Origin: an uncultured Oscillospiraceae bacterium
GTDB lineage: Bacteria; Bacillota; Clostridia; Oscillospirales; Acutalibacteraceae
Direction: 5' to 3'
Assembly (NCBI GenBank): GCA_905192745.1
Contig: CAJJLZ010000004.1
Coordinates: forward strand, 62,001 to 126,000
DNA length: 64,000 nt
The translations under genes and the position numbers were made by a program. The notes beneath the pieces are model-generated. The model was not told where the DNA came from and searched no databases. It saw only the letters and a program-made list of their open reading frames with translations. Positions 35,969-45,206 of the stretch are shown here, in pieces (position 1 is the first letter of the stretch; the number at the start of each line of letters is the position of its first letter).

Positions 35969-36044
35969 CTTTCTGCATTCCTGCGCGTCGGAAAAACCGC
36001 CGTGCAAGCTCTCCCAAATCGGTATAGATTTCCGTAATCTTAAT

Positions 36045-36072
36045 ATTATACGATAATGCCGCCCCTTGTCAA
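36045..36072 (-). promoter_or_regulatory. Near-consensus promoter for thrC
   Basis: On the minus strand, TTGACA (36072-36067), 16 bases, TATAAT (36050-36045). Both hexamers are perfect. The -35 overlaps the last codon and stop of the dipeptidase gene. Confidence 0.85.
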
Positions 36073-36986
36073 AGCGCGGTAAAAAAATCGTAGCAATTGC
36101 TGAAAAAAAGACGGTCGATAAGGCTTTCCTCGTAGTTTTTGCGCCCCAGCCATTCACAAATCCGCTCCATGACCGCGAGCCCCTCCCATTCCGGCGGAAG
36201 ATCGGTACCGTCGAGATCACAGCCAAACGCGACATTCCGTTCTCCGCCCAGCGAAAGATACCGGTCGAGATGCCGACGCAGGCAGTCGAAATTCTGTTCT
36301 CCCAGGTGCGCTCCGCAGAGGTTGAGGCCGACCAGCCCCCCGCGTTTTATCAGGGCGCGGAACTGTTCGTCGGTCAGATTCCTCTCATGCGGGTGGACGG
36401 ACGCGGAATCGGAATGGCTGGCGATAACCGGACCCGTCGTGTTATCCATCACATCCCAGAACCCGCGTTCATTGAGATGGGAAACATCGGGCAGAATGCC
36501 GCGTTCCTCCATCCGTTTTACCGCCTGTTTTCCGAACCGGGTCAATCCGCCCGCTTTGCCGCAGCCGGAGCCGTACCCCAGTTCGTTTTCCCCATTCCAC
36601 GTCAGGGTGATTGCCCGTACGCCAAATTCGGAGAAAGCATCCAGAGCTTCCAGCCGGCCCGCCAGCGCCGACCCGCCCTCAATGGTCAGGAGCGCCGCGC
36701 ACTGGTGCGTGGCTGCCGCCTGTTCCAGTTCGGCGGCCGTGCGGATCAGCCGCATCCTCCCGCCGCTGCATTCAGCCTGCTTTTTCGCAAATTCCAGAAT
36801 GCGGACGCACTGGGCGTAAGCCGTCTCTCCCCGAAGGGAATCCGGCATCCAGACCGCAAAGCACTGCGCCCAGACGTCGTACCGCAGGCCGCGGGTCAGA
36901 TCAAGCTGAAGGTCGTTGCGTCCAAGGCTTTTCCCTTGGGTATAGCATTCGTATAAGGTATCGCAGTGCAGGTCAAACAGCCGCAT
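36069..36986 (-). CDS. Membrane-dipeptidase family peptidase (M19)
   Basis: A 305-residue zinc dipeptidase of the renal dipeptidase fold. Metal ligands are visible: H7-C-D9, E103 in TIEGGSAL, H170 in VSHLN, and H191 in ASHSD. There is no signal peptide, so it is cytoplasmic. Substrates are likely dipeptides, possibly with D-residues. The ATG at 36986 has AAAGGA eight bases upstream; an in-frame ATG three codons earlier abuts that site. It is a single gene. Confidence 0.9.
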   Translation of the reverse strand: MRLFDLHCDTLYECYTQGKSLGRNDLQLDLTRGLRYDVWAQCFAVWMPDSLRGETAYAQCVRILEFAKKQAECSGGRMRLIRTAAELEQAAATHQCAALLTIEGGSALAGRLEALDAFSEFGVRAITLTWNGENELGYGSGCGKAGGLTRFGKQAVKRMEERGILPDVSHLNERGFWDVMDNTTGPVIASHSDSASVHPHERNLTDEQFRALIKRGGLVGLNLCGAHLGEQNFDCLRRHLDRYLSLGGERNVAFGCDLDGTDLPPEWEGLAVMERICEWLGRKNYEESLIDRLFFSNCYDFFTAL

Positions 36987-37076
36987 AATCCCCATCCTTT
37001 CCGCAGAAGCGCCGCATCCGGCCCTCTCTGAAAGCAATATACGGAAACGTCCGCCCTTTTATTCCCCTGCTTTCAC

Positions 37077-37115
37077 GCCGAAGCGGCAGACGGAAAACCC
37101 ATCTGCCGCTTCGGC
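37077..37115 (-). terminator. Hairpin after yraN
   Basis: A perfect 14-bp stem (GCCGAAGCGGCAGA and its complement) with an 11-base loop, directly after the yraN stop on the minus strand. No U-run follows, but the position fits the end of the rbgA-rnhB-yraN unit. Confidence 0.65.
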
Positions 37116-37118
37116 GGC

Positions 37119-37505
37119 TCAAAAGGCCGCATGAAGGTCGCCCGCCTCAAAGGCTCCCTGAATATGGTCGATTTCCACTGCTTCCATCGGCGCGTTCTTT
37201 TTCGTAATAATCTCTACCACGTCAAAACGCGGCTGCAGGGAAACGGCGTTTTGCTGCAGAAAAAGCAGCGCCGTCTTGAGAATCCGCTCCTGTTTTTTCG
37301 CCGTCACCGCTTCCCGCGGAGCATACATGGCGTCCTCGCCGCGGGTTTTGACCTCCACAAAAACGATATACGGGCCGTCCGCTGCGACAATATCGATTTC
37401 TCCGAAACGGGAGGATACGTTTCCCGCCCAGATTTCGTATCCCTTCTCCCGAAGGAAACGAGCCGCCAGCACCTCGCCTGCCGCACCTCTGGATATTCCG
37501 GCCAC
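37119..37505 (-). CDS. YraN-family (UPF0102) nuclease-like protein
   Basis: A 128-residue protein of the YraN family with a restriction-endonuclease-like core: GEIDIVAADGPYIVFVEVKTR gives the acidic E-ID...EVK active-site pattern, then TAKKQERI. Cellular role unknown. GTG at 37505 was chosen because AGGAGG lies at the right distance; the frame is open eight codons further to a TTG. It follows rnhB, the usual place in Firmicutes. Confidence 0.92.
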   Translation of the reverse strand: MAGISRGAAGEVLAARFLREKGYEIWAGNVSSRFGEIDIVAADGPYIVFVEVKTRGEDAMYAPREAVTAKKQERILKTALLFLQQNAVSLQPRFDVVEIITKKNAPMEAVEIDHIQGAFEAGDLHAAF

Positions 37506-37541
37506 GGTACATCCCCTCCTAAGCTGCAAAGCCCTATTGCT

Positions 37542-38156
37542 TTATAGTAAAATTTTTTTCAGAAAACTGGGCCGATGAACCGGCGACGGACCGTATTCCC
37601 GGATCAGTTGAATATGCAGCGCGGTACCGTAGCCCTTATGTCTGGCGAACTGATACTGTGGATATCGCTTATCCATCTCTTTCATCAGACGGTCCCGGCT
37701 CACTTTGGCCAGAATGGAAGCCGCCGCGATGGAAGCCGACAGGGCGTCGCCCTTTACGATTGTGTGAGAAGGGACGGACAGGCCGGGCGGCGTCTGATTC
37801 CCATCGATGATCGCCAACTCCGGCGGGACGGCAAGCCCATCCACCGCCCGTTTCATCGCCAAAAAGGTAGCCTGCAGAATATTGAGCAGCTCAATTTCTT
37901 CCACCGAAGCACTGGCAACCGACCAGGCGACCGCTTCCCGCTGTATCTGGTCAAACAGCTGCTCCCGCTTTTTTTCGCTGAGTTTTTTGGAGTCGTTCAG
38001 CCCTTCTATCTCCCGTTCGGGATCTAGGATGACCGCCGCGGCATAGACCGGGCCTGCCAGAGGGCCGCGTCCCGCTTCATCCACCCCACAGACTGCGGCA
38101 TAACCGTCCGCGTAAATGGCGCGGTCAAATTCATAATTGTTCAGCGTATTCGGCAT
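37542..38156 (-). CDS. rnhB: Ribonuclease HII
   Basis: Removes ribonucleotides from DNA and RNA primers. The 204-residue protein has the catalytic [13 protein letters not shown] motif (D26, E27), IDGNQ with the third acidic residue, and [13 protein letters not shown] with HKGYGT. It lies between rbgA and yraN, the conserved arrangement. The ATG was kept because the first ten residues vary widely in the family. Confidence 0.97.
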   Translation of the reverse strand: MPNTLNNYEFDRAIYADGYAAVCGVDEAGRGPLAGPVYAAAVILDPEREIEGLNDSKKLSEKKREQLFDQIQREAVAWSVASASVEEIELLNILQATFLAMKRAVDGLAVPPELAIIDGNQTPPGLSVPSHTIVKGDALSASIAAASILAKVSRDRLMKEMDKRYPQYQFARHKGYGTALHIQLIREYGPSPVHRPSFLKKILL

Positions 38157-38212
38157 GATTATTTACAACTCCCCTGCTTTCGGCCTTCCCATTCACCAAG
38201 CCCGCGCAATGT

Positions 38213-39079
38213 TCAGCGCGCCGGACGTTCCAGCGTGATCCGCCCAATCTTTCCCGAGCGGAACTCATCCAGCAGCATGATCGCCGCGCGCTCCGTATTC
38301 ACCTCTCCGCCGGAAATCAGCATACCGCGTTTCCGCCCAATCAGCTGCAGCAGCTCCCACCCGTCGTCGGGCAGTTCCTCCGGCAGCTTATAGCGCTCCC
38401 GAAGCAGCGGCGCGTAGCAAGATCCAAGAATAGACAGCAGGCCGCAGGCAAGCTCTTCGCTGTCCAGCACCTCGTCCCGGATAGCACCGGTATAGGCCAG
38501 ATGCTGTGCGATGGTCTGATCCTCAAATTTCGGCCACAACACCCCGGGCGTATCCAGCATCTGGTATCCGTCGGCGGTGACATACCACTGATTTCCCCGG
38601 GTCACACCCGGCCGATCCTCTACCTTTGCCTTTCCGCTGCGGGACATACGGTTGATAAAGGAGGATTTGCCGGAATTCGGGATTCCGGCAATCATCATCC
38701 GGATTGGCCGGTTTGCCATCCCTTTGGCCTTCCACTGCGCGATCCGATCCGCCAGAACCCGTCGTACCATCGGCGAAAAAGCGCCCAGTCCTTTCCCGCT
38801 TTTGCAGTCCATCGCCGCAGCCGCGGCGCCTTGTTTCTGAAAATACCGCACCCATTCGGCGGTCGTCTCTTCATCGGCAATATCCGCCTTGTTCAGGATT
38901 ACGGCGCGGGGCTTTCCGGCCGTCAGCGCATCCAACTCCGGATTTCTGCTGCTGACCGGGATTCGCGCGTCAATAATTTCCACGATCATATCCACAAGCG
39001 AAAGGCTTTCCTGAATTTTTCGTCTGGTTTTGGTCATGTGCCCGGGGAACCATTGAATGTTGCCCATCGGCTGTTCCAT
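38213..39079 (-). CDS. rbgA: Ribosome biogenesis GTPase RbgA (YlqF)
   Basis: A 288-residue circularly permuted GTPase needed for 50S maturation. G4 NKAD (63-66) comes first, then G1 GIPNSGKSS (132-140), and G3 DTPGVLWPK. The N-terminal IQWFPGHMTKTRR is the family start. An in-frame second Met (MGNIQWFPGHM) is possible. A terminator and 167 bases separate it from lepB, so rbgA starts a new transcript with rnhB and yraN. Confidence 0.96.
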   Translation of the reverse strand: MEQPMGNIQWFPGHMTKTRRKIQESLSLVDMIVEIIDARIPVSSRNPELDALTAGKPRAVILNKADIADEETTAEWVRYFQKQGAAAAAMDCKSGKGLGAFSPMVRRVLADRIAQWKAKGMANRPIRMMIAGIPNSGKSSFINRMSRSGKAKVEDRPGVTRGNQWYVTADGYQMLDTPGVLWPKFEDQTIAQHLAYTGAIRDEVLDSEELACGLLSILGSCYAPLLRERYKLPEELPDDGWELLQLIGRKRGMLISGGEVNTERAAIMLLDEFRSGKIGRITLERPAR

Positions 39080-39184
39080 AGCAATCTCCGTTCTGCCGCT
39101 TTACCATGTCGATGCGGCGGCTCTTTTACCAGATCGTGTTGACGCCGGCGCTCAACACGCATTTTCGATAGTGTCGGCACGATC

Positions 39185-39217
39185 GAAAAAACAGCGGGAG
39201 ACCATAACTCCCGCTGT
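39185..39217 (-). terminator. Terminator after lepB
   Basis: On the minus strand, ACAGCGGGAG, a 7-base loop, CTCCCGCTGT, then TTTTTT. Textbook form. It ends the tandem lepB unit before rbgA. Confidence 0.85.
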
Positions 39218-39246
39218 CGAAATATCGTCGAAACACCGGAATCCGG

Positions 39247-39825
39247 TCAATACAGGCTCTTCGCCTTGTTCAGCGGAAGAAAACGAAAAACCGCTTTGCC
39301 GATCACGTCGCTTTCACTGACAAACCCGACCTCGTCCATATACCGGCTGTCCTTGGAATGCTCCCGATTGTCTCCCATGACAAAGACGCAGCCTTCCGGC
39401 ACGGTCTGTTCTTCGGCTCCAAATCCCAGCGAATAGGTATGCCCCTGAATATACGGCTCGTCCAGCGCTTTTCCGTTTACATAGACCGTCCCGGTCTCAT
39501 CGTCGATCCTCAGAGTCTGTCCGCCGACCGCCACTACCCGTTTTACCAGCGGTTCTTCCGTATACCGGTTGACGATCACGATATCGCCCTGCTGCGGCGT
39601 ATAACCCAGCCGGGTAATAATCAGCCGATCCCCCCAACTGAGGGTAGGATTCATCGAATTGCCCACCACACCGACGATCCGGAACAGAAAAGTAAACACC
39701 AGCACCACAAAGGCAAGGGAAAAAATAGCGGCGCCTATCCATTCATACAGCCCGGCAACCGTGGATTTTCCTTTTTCGTCGGCTTCTTCCATCGGCGGGA
39801 TTTCCCGCATTTCTTCGTTAACCAT
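39247..39825 (-). CDS. lepB: Signal peptidase I (copy 1)
   Basis: A 192-residue membrane serine-lysine protease that cleaves secretory signal peptides. One membrane helix (about 30-52) comes before catalytic S57 in GNSMNPTL; K95 lies in LVKRVVAVGG; the C-terminal GDNREHSKDSRYMDEVGFV box is complete. Both catalytic residues are present. It lies 31 bases downstream of a second, closely similar copy, so the pair arose by tandem duplication (inference). Confidence 0.95.
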   Translation of the reverse strand: MVNEEMREIPPMEEADEKGKSTVAGLYEWIGAAIFSLAFVVLVFTFLFRIVGVVGNSMNPTLSWGDRLIITRLGYTPQQGDIVIVNRYTEEPLVKRVVAVGGQTLRIDDETGTVYVNGKALDEPYIQGHTYSLGFGAEEQTVPEGCVFVMGDNREHSKDSRYMDEVGFVSESDVIGKAVFRFLPLNKAKSLY

Positions 39826-39856
39826 GTCTTCGGGTCCTTTCCATGCCTGAATCTTG

Positions 39857-40471
39857 TTATTGTAAACCGCCGGCCCTGCTCAAAGGGAAAAAGCGATAGA
39901 CCGCCTCGCCAATCAGGTCGCTTTGCTTTACATAACCGACCTGATTCATAAACCGGCTGTCGGTGGAATCTTCCCGATTATCTCCCATGACAAACACATA
40001 TCCGTCGGGGATTACCCGTTCCTCTGTTCCGAATCCCAGCGAAAAGGTTCGTCCCTGAATATACGGTTCGTCCAGCGCTTCCCCGTTAATATAGACCGTA
40101 TTGGTCTCGTCGTCAATCCGTAATGTGTCCCCGCCCAGAGCGATGACCCGTTTCACCAGCGGTTCTCTGGTGCGCAGATTGACGATGACGATATCCCCTC
40201 TCTCCGGCGTATAACACAGGCGGTTGGTAATCAGACGTTCGGTATCCAGCAGCGTCGGATTCATGGAATTGCCGTCCACTTCGACAATGCGGAACCAAAA
40301 GGAAAAGACCAGCGTGACCAATACCAGAGCAAAGACCGCCGCGCTGATCCAATCATACAGGCCGGCCAGCGCGCCGCCTCTGGACACGCCGCCGTTTTCC
40401 GCCGCTTGATTTTCATCCGTTTCCGAATCCTTCTTTGTATCTTTAACCGTTTCCGGTACGATATCCTGCAT
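39857..40471 (-). CDS. lepB: Signal peptidase I (copy 2)
   Basis: A 204-residue paralog of the next gene. It has a longer acidic/polar cytoplasmic N-terminus (about 35 residues), a membrane helix (about 42-64), catalytic S69 in GNSMNPTL, K107 in LVKRVIALGG, and GDNREDSTDSRFMNQVGYV. The ATG at 40471 has GGAGG nine bases upstream. The frame runs 15 codons further, but without a ribosome site. Copies differ mostly in the N-terminal tails, so substrate preference or regulation may differ. Confidence 0.93.
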   Translation of the reverse strand: MQDIVPETVKDTKKDSETDENQAAENGGVSRGGALAGLYDWISAAVFALVLVTLVFSFWFRIVEVDGNSMNPTLLDTERLITNRLCYTPERGDIVIVNLRTREPLVKRVIALGGDTLRIDDETNTVYINGEALDEPYIQGRTFSLGFGTEERVIPDGYVFVMGDNREDSTDSRFMNQVGYVKQSDLIGEAVYRFFPLSRAGGLQ

Positions 40472-40627
40472 ACAGCTTGTCCTCCGGTTTCTCCGACGTA
40501 TCCCTGCCGTCTCCATTTTCCAGCCTATTATAGCATAAAGTTCAAAAGAGATAAAGCCATCCCGCGCAAAAATAAAAACTTCTTTATATCGTCATAGCGC
40601 CAGAGGACTCCGTTCACGGACAAACAA

Positions 40628-40662
40628 AACCGGAGCCGCCCGTTTTAAGGACAGCCCCGGTT
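40628..40662 (-). terminator. Terminator after the gene at 40705
   Basis: On the minus strand, a stem of about 13 positions (AACCGGGGCTGTCC with GGGCGGCTCCGGTT, some G-U pairs) and then TTGTTTG. It separates the unknown gene from lepB. Confidence 0.65.
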
Positions 40663-40704
40663 GAGCGGAACGATTTCTCCGCCCGACGGACGGCATTCGC
40701 GCCG

Positions 40705-41781
40705 TTAACCGGCGCAGGAGTCCAGCGATTCCCGGCAAAGCTCCGCCATAGCGGTCACTCGCCGGGAAAAGATGTCGTTTACGCCTTCGCGGAGCGCAAG
40801 AAGCGTACGATTCAGGCAGTAACTGTCCCGCCGACAGATATCGGTCAACAAATCGATCGCCTGAAGGCAGAGGTAGCGTTCGCGCGTAGTCTCAAACCGC
40901 ATCAGATAGCACCGGCAAAGCGCAATCCGCTTAATCATTTCGTCATATTGAGACATCAGCGCCCGGTCAAGGGCAATCCCCCAATCCTTCTGGCAGTAGG
41001 AAAGCCGCTTGGTCAGGCCAAGACGCGCCTCCTGCAGTTTATCCAGCGCTTTGATGGAACGGGAAAGAGCCCATTCCTCGTTCGTGCCGTCGGCTATCGA
41101 CTGGATGACTCGTTCCATCAGGTCATAGAATCCATCGCCGTGGTAGAAATACTCCCCTTTTTTATCGCTGCCCGACAGCGCACGGACATGCGCGTCCGTC
41201 GCCGCCATCTCATATACCGCACCCTCGATCCGTTCCATGCGAATCGGCCGTTCCTCTATCTCTTTGATATGGAAGCAGCTCAACGGAAGATGATGATACA
41301 GCACGGAACGCTGTGCCGCAGGATCGGCGGCGTAGGCTTCCACCGCGCGGGCAAAAGCTGTACGAAGCTCGGAAAAGGAAATTGTCAGAACCTCGCCGTG
41401 ATCATTCGCGGGATGGTAATAGTAAAAAGAGGTTTGGTCATACCCGACCAGCATGATTTCATGCAGATAATCCTGCTGCGAAAGACAGGAAATCATCACA
41501 TACCGATCGTTATCAATCCGGTCAATCAGCAAAGGAATCAGATCGCCGCCCCGCCAGTCGATGGATTCGTATTCCAGTATTTCATCGTAATCGGCAAACG
41601 GACCGAAAAGCGGATCGTTCTGATAATAAATAGCGGCCAAATCTTCCGGAACATAAAAATCGACAAAGCGTTCCAGAAACCAGGGGTGCGTACCTTTGTG
41701 CGGCAGCGCCGCCGCAACAATATAGCTGCTCCAGCATTCCGAAAAAATGCCTTCCTGCAGTTCCAAGGGCAGGATTTTCAC
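40705..41781 (-). CDS. Unknown protein with possible papain/C39-like (BtrH-type) N-terminal half
   Basis: A 358-residue soluble protein of no recognised family. The N-terminal half (1-160) shows C16 (SECWSSY), then H107 followed by EIMLVGYDQTSFYYYHPAND, a pattern like Cys-His folds such as C39 peptidases or BtrH acyltransferases; this is a suggestion only. The C-terminal half (about 200-350) is all-helical with many Arg, Leu and Cys. There are no membrane segments or signal peptide. It is a single gene, flanked by a terminator and a 147-base AT-rich gap. Confidence 0.75.
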   Translation of the reverse strand: MKILPLELQEGIFSECWSSYIVAAALPHKGTHPWFLERFVDFYVPEDLAAIYYQNDPLFGPFADYDEILEYESIDWRGGDLIPLLIDRIDNDRYVMISCLSQQDYLHEIMLVGYDQTSFYYYHPANDHGEVLTISFSELRTAFARAVEAYAADPAAQRSVLYHHLPLSCFHIKEIEERPIRMERIEGAVYEMAATDAHVRALSGSDKKGEYFYHGDGFYDLMERVIQSIADGTNEEWALSRSIKALDKLQEARLGLTKRLSYCQKDWGIALDRALMSQYDEMIKRIALCRCYLMRFETTRERYLCLQAIDLLTDICRRDSYCLNRTLLALREGVNDIFSRRVTAMAELCRESLDSCAG

Positions 41782-41928
41782 ATAGACTCCTCCAATTCTA
41801 TATCCCTGTAAGTAACGTTACCATGTTCCGAAAAAATGACAAGGACTCTTGGAGAAAACACAATATTCATCCTACTATATAAGAAAATTGAGATAAGTGA
41901 ATCAGGAAATTATTTCCTGATTTTCAGA

Positions 41929-44900
41929 TTATTCAAACAAGCTCAGCTGCTTGCCGCCGTAAGGCGGCGCTCCTTCCATTGTATGCCCGATATCCAGCAG
42001 AAAAGTCGGGATATCCTCCAGAAAGCAGGAAGCCTCGCCGGAATTCAATAAAAGGAGCTCTTCTTTGGCCCGGGTTATACCGACATAGAACAGCCGGCGT
42101 TCCTCGGCAATATCCGTTGTTTGCCCGGGCTGCTCCAGCGGCAGAACGCCCCGACGCACACCGCAGAGAAAAACAACAGGAAATTCCAGCCCCTTGGAAC
42201 CATGCAGAGTCATCAGAGAAACCGCATCTCCCCGATAGGATTTCTCCCCGCTGCGGCAGATATCCCCTTCCTCGCCGGTGGCGAGATTACGAAGAAAACC
42301 CGAAAAACGATTATGGAAAACCGCAGCGCGCTGCAGCCTGAGCAGCGGTTCCTTTTCAGGCAGCCCGCTGTCGTCCAGCCATTCCCGAATCAGCGCAGAG
42401 GGCTTTTCCTTCCGAACCCGCAAAGCATACGCCTCCGTCAGCTCCGCCCACTTCCGAAGCCCCTCTTCCGTTTGAAATCCGGAAGGCAAATCGCCGGACG
42501 AACGAATTTTTTCCGGGTGCGGTATCTGTTCTTCAAAGGCGCGGATCGTCTTTCGGGGACAGCCGAGACTTTGGAGGCAGGCCCTCAGTCCGCTTTTGTC
42601 CGCAGGATTCAGGAGAAAGCGGAAAAAGCCCAGCGTTCCCCGCACCGATTCGTCGGACAGATAAGATTCCCGGCCGGTAACGGTATAGGGAATCCCCTCC
42701 CGACGCAGACAGGTTTCCAGCGTTTCCGCCTGGCGGTGTGTGCGGTACAGCACGGCGATGTCCGAAAAGCCCACGCTCGCATTCCGGATCCTCAGGGACT
42801 GGGCGTCCAGCATATCCATACCGCCCACCATCCGGTTGATTTCCTTCGCGATAAATATCCCTTCCGAAAACTCGTCCGGCGCCTGAAGGCGCCGCACCGG
42901 CGCGCCTTTATCCCGCTGCGGTTCCAGCGCACGGCCACCCTCGGGAGGCGGATTACGATCGATCACCGGCAGGGCGCAGCGCAGAATCGGCGGGGCGGAA
43001 CGATAATTTTTCACCAGACGAATCGACCGGAGAGCGGGAAAGGTTTCTCGAAGCCGGTCGAAGCAGCGGGAGTCCGATCCGCGAAAACCGTAAATTGCCT
43101 GATCCGGATCGCCGATTACGAACAGGCTGCTGCCTTTTCGGCTCCATGCTTCTACCAGACGATATTGTATATCGTTGATATCCTGAAATTCATCAACCAG
43201 CAGGAAGGAAAAACGTTCCTTTCCGACGGCCCCGTTTTCCGACAGGGAGAGAGAACGGATCAGGATATCGTCAAAATCCAGCACACCGGCGGACTCCAGA
43301 CGACGGTCGTAGGCGGATAACGCTGCTTGCGGTATTTGCCCGGACGCCGCTCCGCCGTTCTTTATCCGGGAAACGGTCTGCAAAAATTTGGCCGGGGACA
43401 GCGAAAGAGAAAACTCGCCGATCACCTCTGAAGCCGCGGCTTCCACCTCCGCTTCATCCGCCACGGCGGCCGTCATCCCCTGTTCCTCCAGCAGCCGAAG
43501 TCCAATGGCGTGGAAGGTGCCAATGGTCATGCCTTTGATCTCCCGCCTGCCGCCAAAGGCTTTTTCCAGCCGCTCCCGCATTTCTCCCGCCGCTTTGTTG
43601 GTAAAGGTGACCGCTGTAATGGCGGATGGCTTTACTCCTCTCTCTTTCACGAGATACACAATACGGGACACCAACGTTTTCGTCTTTCCCGTGCCCGGAC
43701 CGGCAATCACAGCGACCGCCGGCTCCGTTGCCGTTACGGCCATACGCTGTTCCTCGTTCAGCTCCGCCATAAGATCACCGTTCCGGGCCGGAAGAAGCTC
43801 CTCGGAGAGCTCGGCTTCCTTTTTCGCCGCTTTTTGCACGGCAGAAACCGCGCGCGGCTTCGGATCCTTTTTCCGCGGCTCGGCCCCGAAAAAGCAAAGC
43901 TGGCCGGACAGCCGGTCGATCTCCTCCTTGTCCAGAAGGCCGATTTTTCCATACTCCCCGTCATAGCCCGGAATCCGTTTCACTTTGCCGCAGCGCATAC
44001 GACGGATTCCTTCCGCCACACAGGGGCCTGCCGCTTTCTCAACATCGGGCAGCGGGGCTTTCCGCAAAATATAGAATTCCGGTCCCAGCTCCCGCAGAAG
44101 CGCCTCATATTGCGCCGTTACCCGGACACCGGACGCTGATCGGCCGGTGGACGCCGCGATCACTTCTGCCAGCGGCACAAGGCTTTCGAATGGCGGAGCG
44201 CCGGGGAGGACAAATCCCTCGGGCCGATCGGCCAGTTGTTCCACCCGATGAAGGACGCCGGTGGTCAGCTTCCGTCCGCAGACCGGACACTTGCCCCCCG
44301 CCTGCTCCGCCTCGGACGGCGTAAGGCACTGCCCGCAGTTCCGGTGTCCGTCCAGATGATATTTTCCCTCTTCCGGAAAGAACTCAATGGTACCCATAAA
44401 GCCGTCCCTTTCCGTGCCGTTAAGCGCGGAAGCCAGCGCGGGATACGACAAGGCCGCCGCGAACAGATTGGCCTCCCTCCCCAGTTTGGAGGGGGAATGC
44501 GCGTCGGAATTGGATACCAGACGGTACGAATCCAGCGCCGAAAGCCGCCAATTCATCGGCGGGTCGGAGGAAAGGCCGGTTTCCAGCGCGTGAATATACG
44601 GCGTCAGGTCGCCGAAGCATTCCTCAATTGTATCGAAGCCCGAAAAAGCGCCGAACAAGGAAAAATGCGGCGTCCAGATATGCGCCGGGATAAAAACCGC
44701 CTGCGGGCAGGCGTCCAGCACGATTTCCAGCAGATCCCGGCTGTCGAGACCTAAGATCGGGCGGCCGTCGGAGTGGATGTTGCCGATCGCTTCCAGCTTG
44801 ACGGCGATCGCCTCCGCCTCATCCAATCCCGGCAAAAGGATCAGATTATGAACCTTTCGCACCCGGCCGTTCTTTTTGTAAATAGAGCTGATTTCGCCGC

Positions 44901-45183
44901 TGACCACAAAACGCGGAGGTTCGCCCGCCCCGGCCGTATCGTTTTTCCGCCTGTATTCGTCCTTCAGAACATACAGTCCCTCTTCGGCCGGGCGGAGCTT
45001 TTCCTTCAGTTCCGTTCTCCAGGCAGGATGAGTGAAATCACCGGTTCCCAGCAGCCGGATTCCTTTACGCCCCGCCCACAAATCCAGATATTCCGGAACG
45101 CATTCGCGGCTGGTAGCCCGGGAATAGCGGGAATGAATGTGCAGATCGGCGATGTATTCTTCAACGGCCTGTTTGGTTTCCAT
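41929..45183 (-). CDS. Fusion of EndoQ-like PHP nuclease and UvrD-type helicase
   Basis: A 1084-residue two-part protein. Residues 1-440 are PHP-type: IADLHIHSRYSRATS (H15, H17), LGTGDFTHP (D49, H52), SNSDAHSPSKLGRE, and a zinc-like C283/C286/C299/C302 cluster, as in EndoQ, which nicks DNA 5' to deaminated bases. Residues 470-1084 are SF1A helicase: GPGTGKTKT (495-503), DEFQD (664-668), GDPDQAIYGFRGSD, TLHGSKGLEFPVVF and YVGITRAKEELLL. Both active sites look intact. It follows radC after 23 bases, so a DNA-repair role is likely. The fusion is known from sequence databases in Firmicutes, as far as recalled; its mechanism is inferred. Confidence 0.9.
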   Translation of the reverse strand: METKQAVEEYIADLHIHSRYSRATSRECVPEYLDLWAGRKGIRLLGTGDFTHPAWRTELKEKLRPAEEGLYVLKDEYRRKNDTAGAGEPPRFVVSGEISSIYKKNGRVRKVHNLILLPGLDEAEAIAVKLEAIGNIHSDGRPILGLDSRDLLEIVLDACPQAVFIPAHIWTPHFSLFGAFSGFDTIEECFGDLTPYIHALETGLSSDPPMNWRLSALDSYRLVSNSDAHSPSKLGREANLFAAALSYPALASALNGTERDGFMGTIEFFPEEGKYHLDGHRNCGQCLTPSEAEQAGGKCPVCGRKLTTGVLHRVEQLADRPEGFVLPGAPPFESLVPLAEVIAASTGRSASGVRVTAQYEALLRELGPEFYILRKAPLPDVEKAAGPCVAEGIRRMRCGKVKRIPGYDGEYGKIGLLDKEEIDRLSGQLCFFGAEPRKKDPKPRAVSAVQKAAKKEAELSEELLPARNGDLMAELNEEQRMAVTATEPAVAVIAGPGTGKTKTLVSRIVYLVKERGVKPSAITAVTFTNKAAGEMRERLEKAFGGRREIKGMTIGTFHAIGLRLLEEQGMTAAVADEAEVEAAASEVIGEFSLSLSPAKFLQTVSRIKNGGAASGQIPQAALSAYDRRLESAGVLDFDDILIRSLSLSENGAVGKERFSFLLVDEFQDINDIQYRLVEAWSRKGSSLFVIGDPDQAIYGFRGSDSRCFDRLRETFPALRSIRLVKNYRSAPPILRCALPVIDRNPPPEGGRALEPQRDKGAPVRRLQAPDEFSEGIFIAKEINRMVGGMDMLDAQSLRIRNASVGFSDIAVLYRTHRQAETLETCLRREGIPYTVTGRESYLSDESVRGTLGFFRFLLNPADKSGLRACLQSLGCPRKTIRAFEEQIPHPEKIRSSGDLPSGFQTEEGLRKWAELTEAYALRVRKEKPSALIREWLDDSGLPEKEPLLRLQRAAVFHNRFSGFLRNLATGEEGDICRSGEKSYRGDAVSLMTLHGSKGLEFPVVFLCGVRRGVLPLEQPGQTTDIAEERRLFYVGITRAKEELLLLNSGEASCFLEDIPTFLLDIGHTMEGAPPYGGKQLSLFE

Positions 45184-45206
45184 TGTATTTTTTCATCCCC
45201 GTTTCC

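Noticed and set aside
41900..41923. AATCAGGAAAT palindrome after the EndoQ-UvrD gene as a terminator
   Set aside because: It lies upstream of the 40705 gene and after no U-run on the minus strand; it also sits outside the 3' end only by a few bases, so its role could not be decided.
42121..43320. A 399-codon open frame on the plus strand
   Set aside because: Antisense to the helicase half of the EndoQ-UvrD gene; composition typical of a shadow frame.
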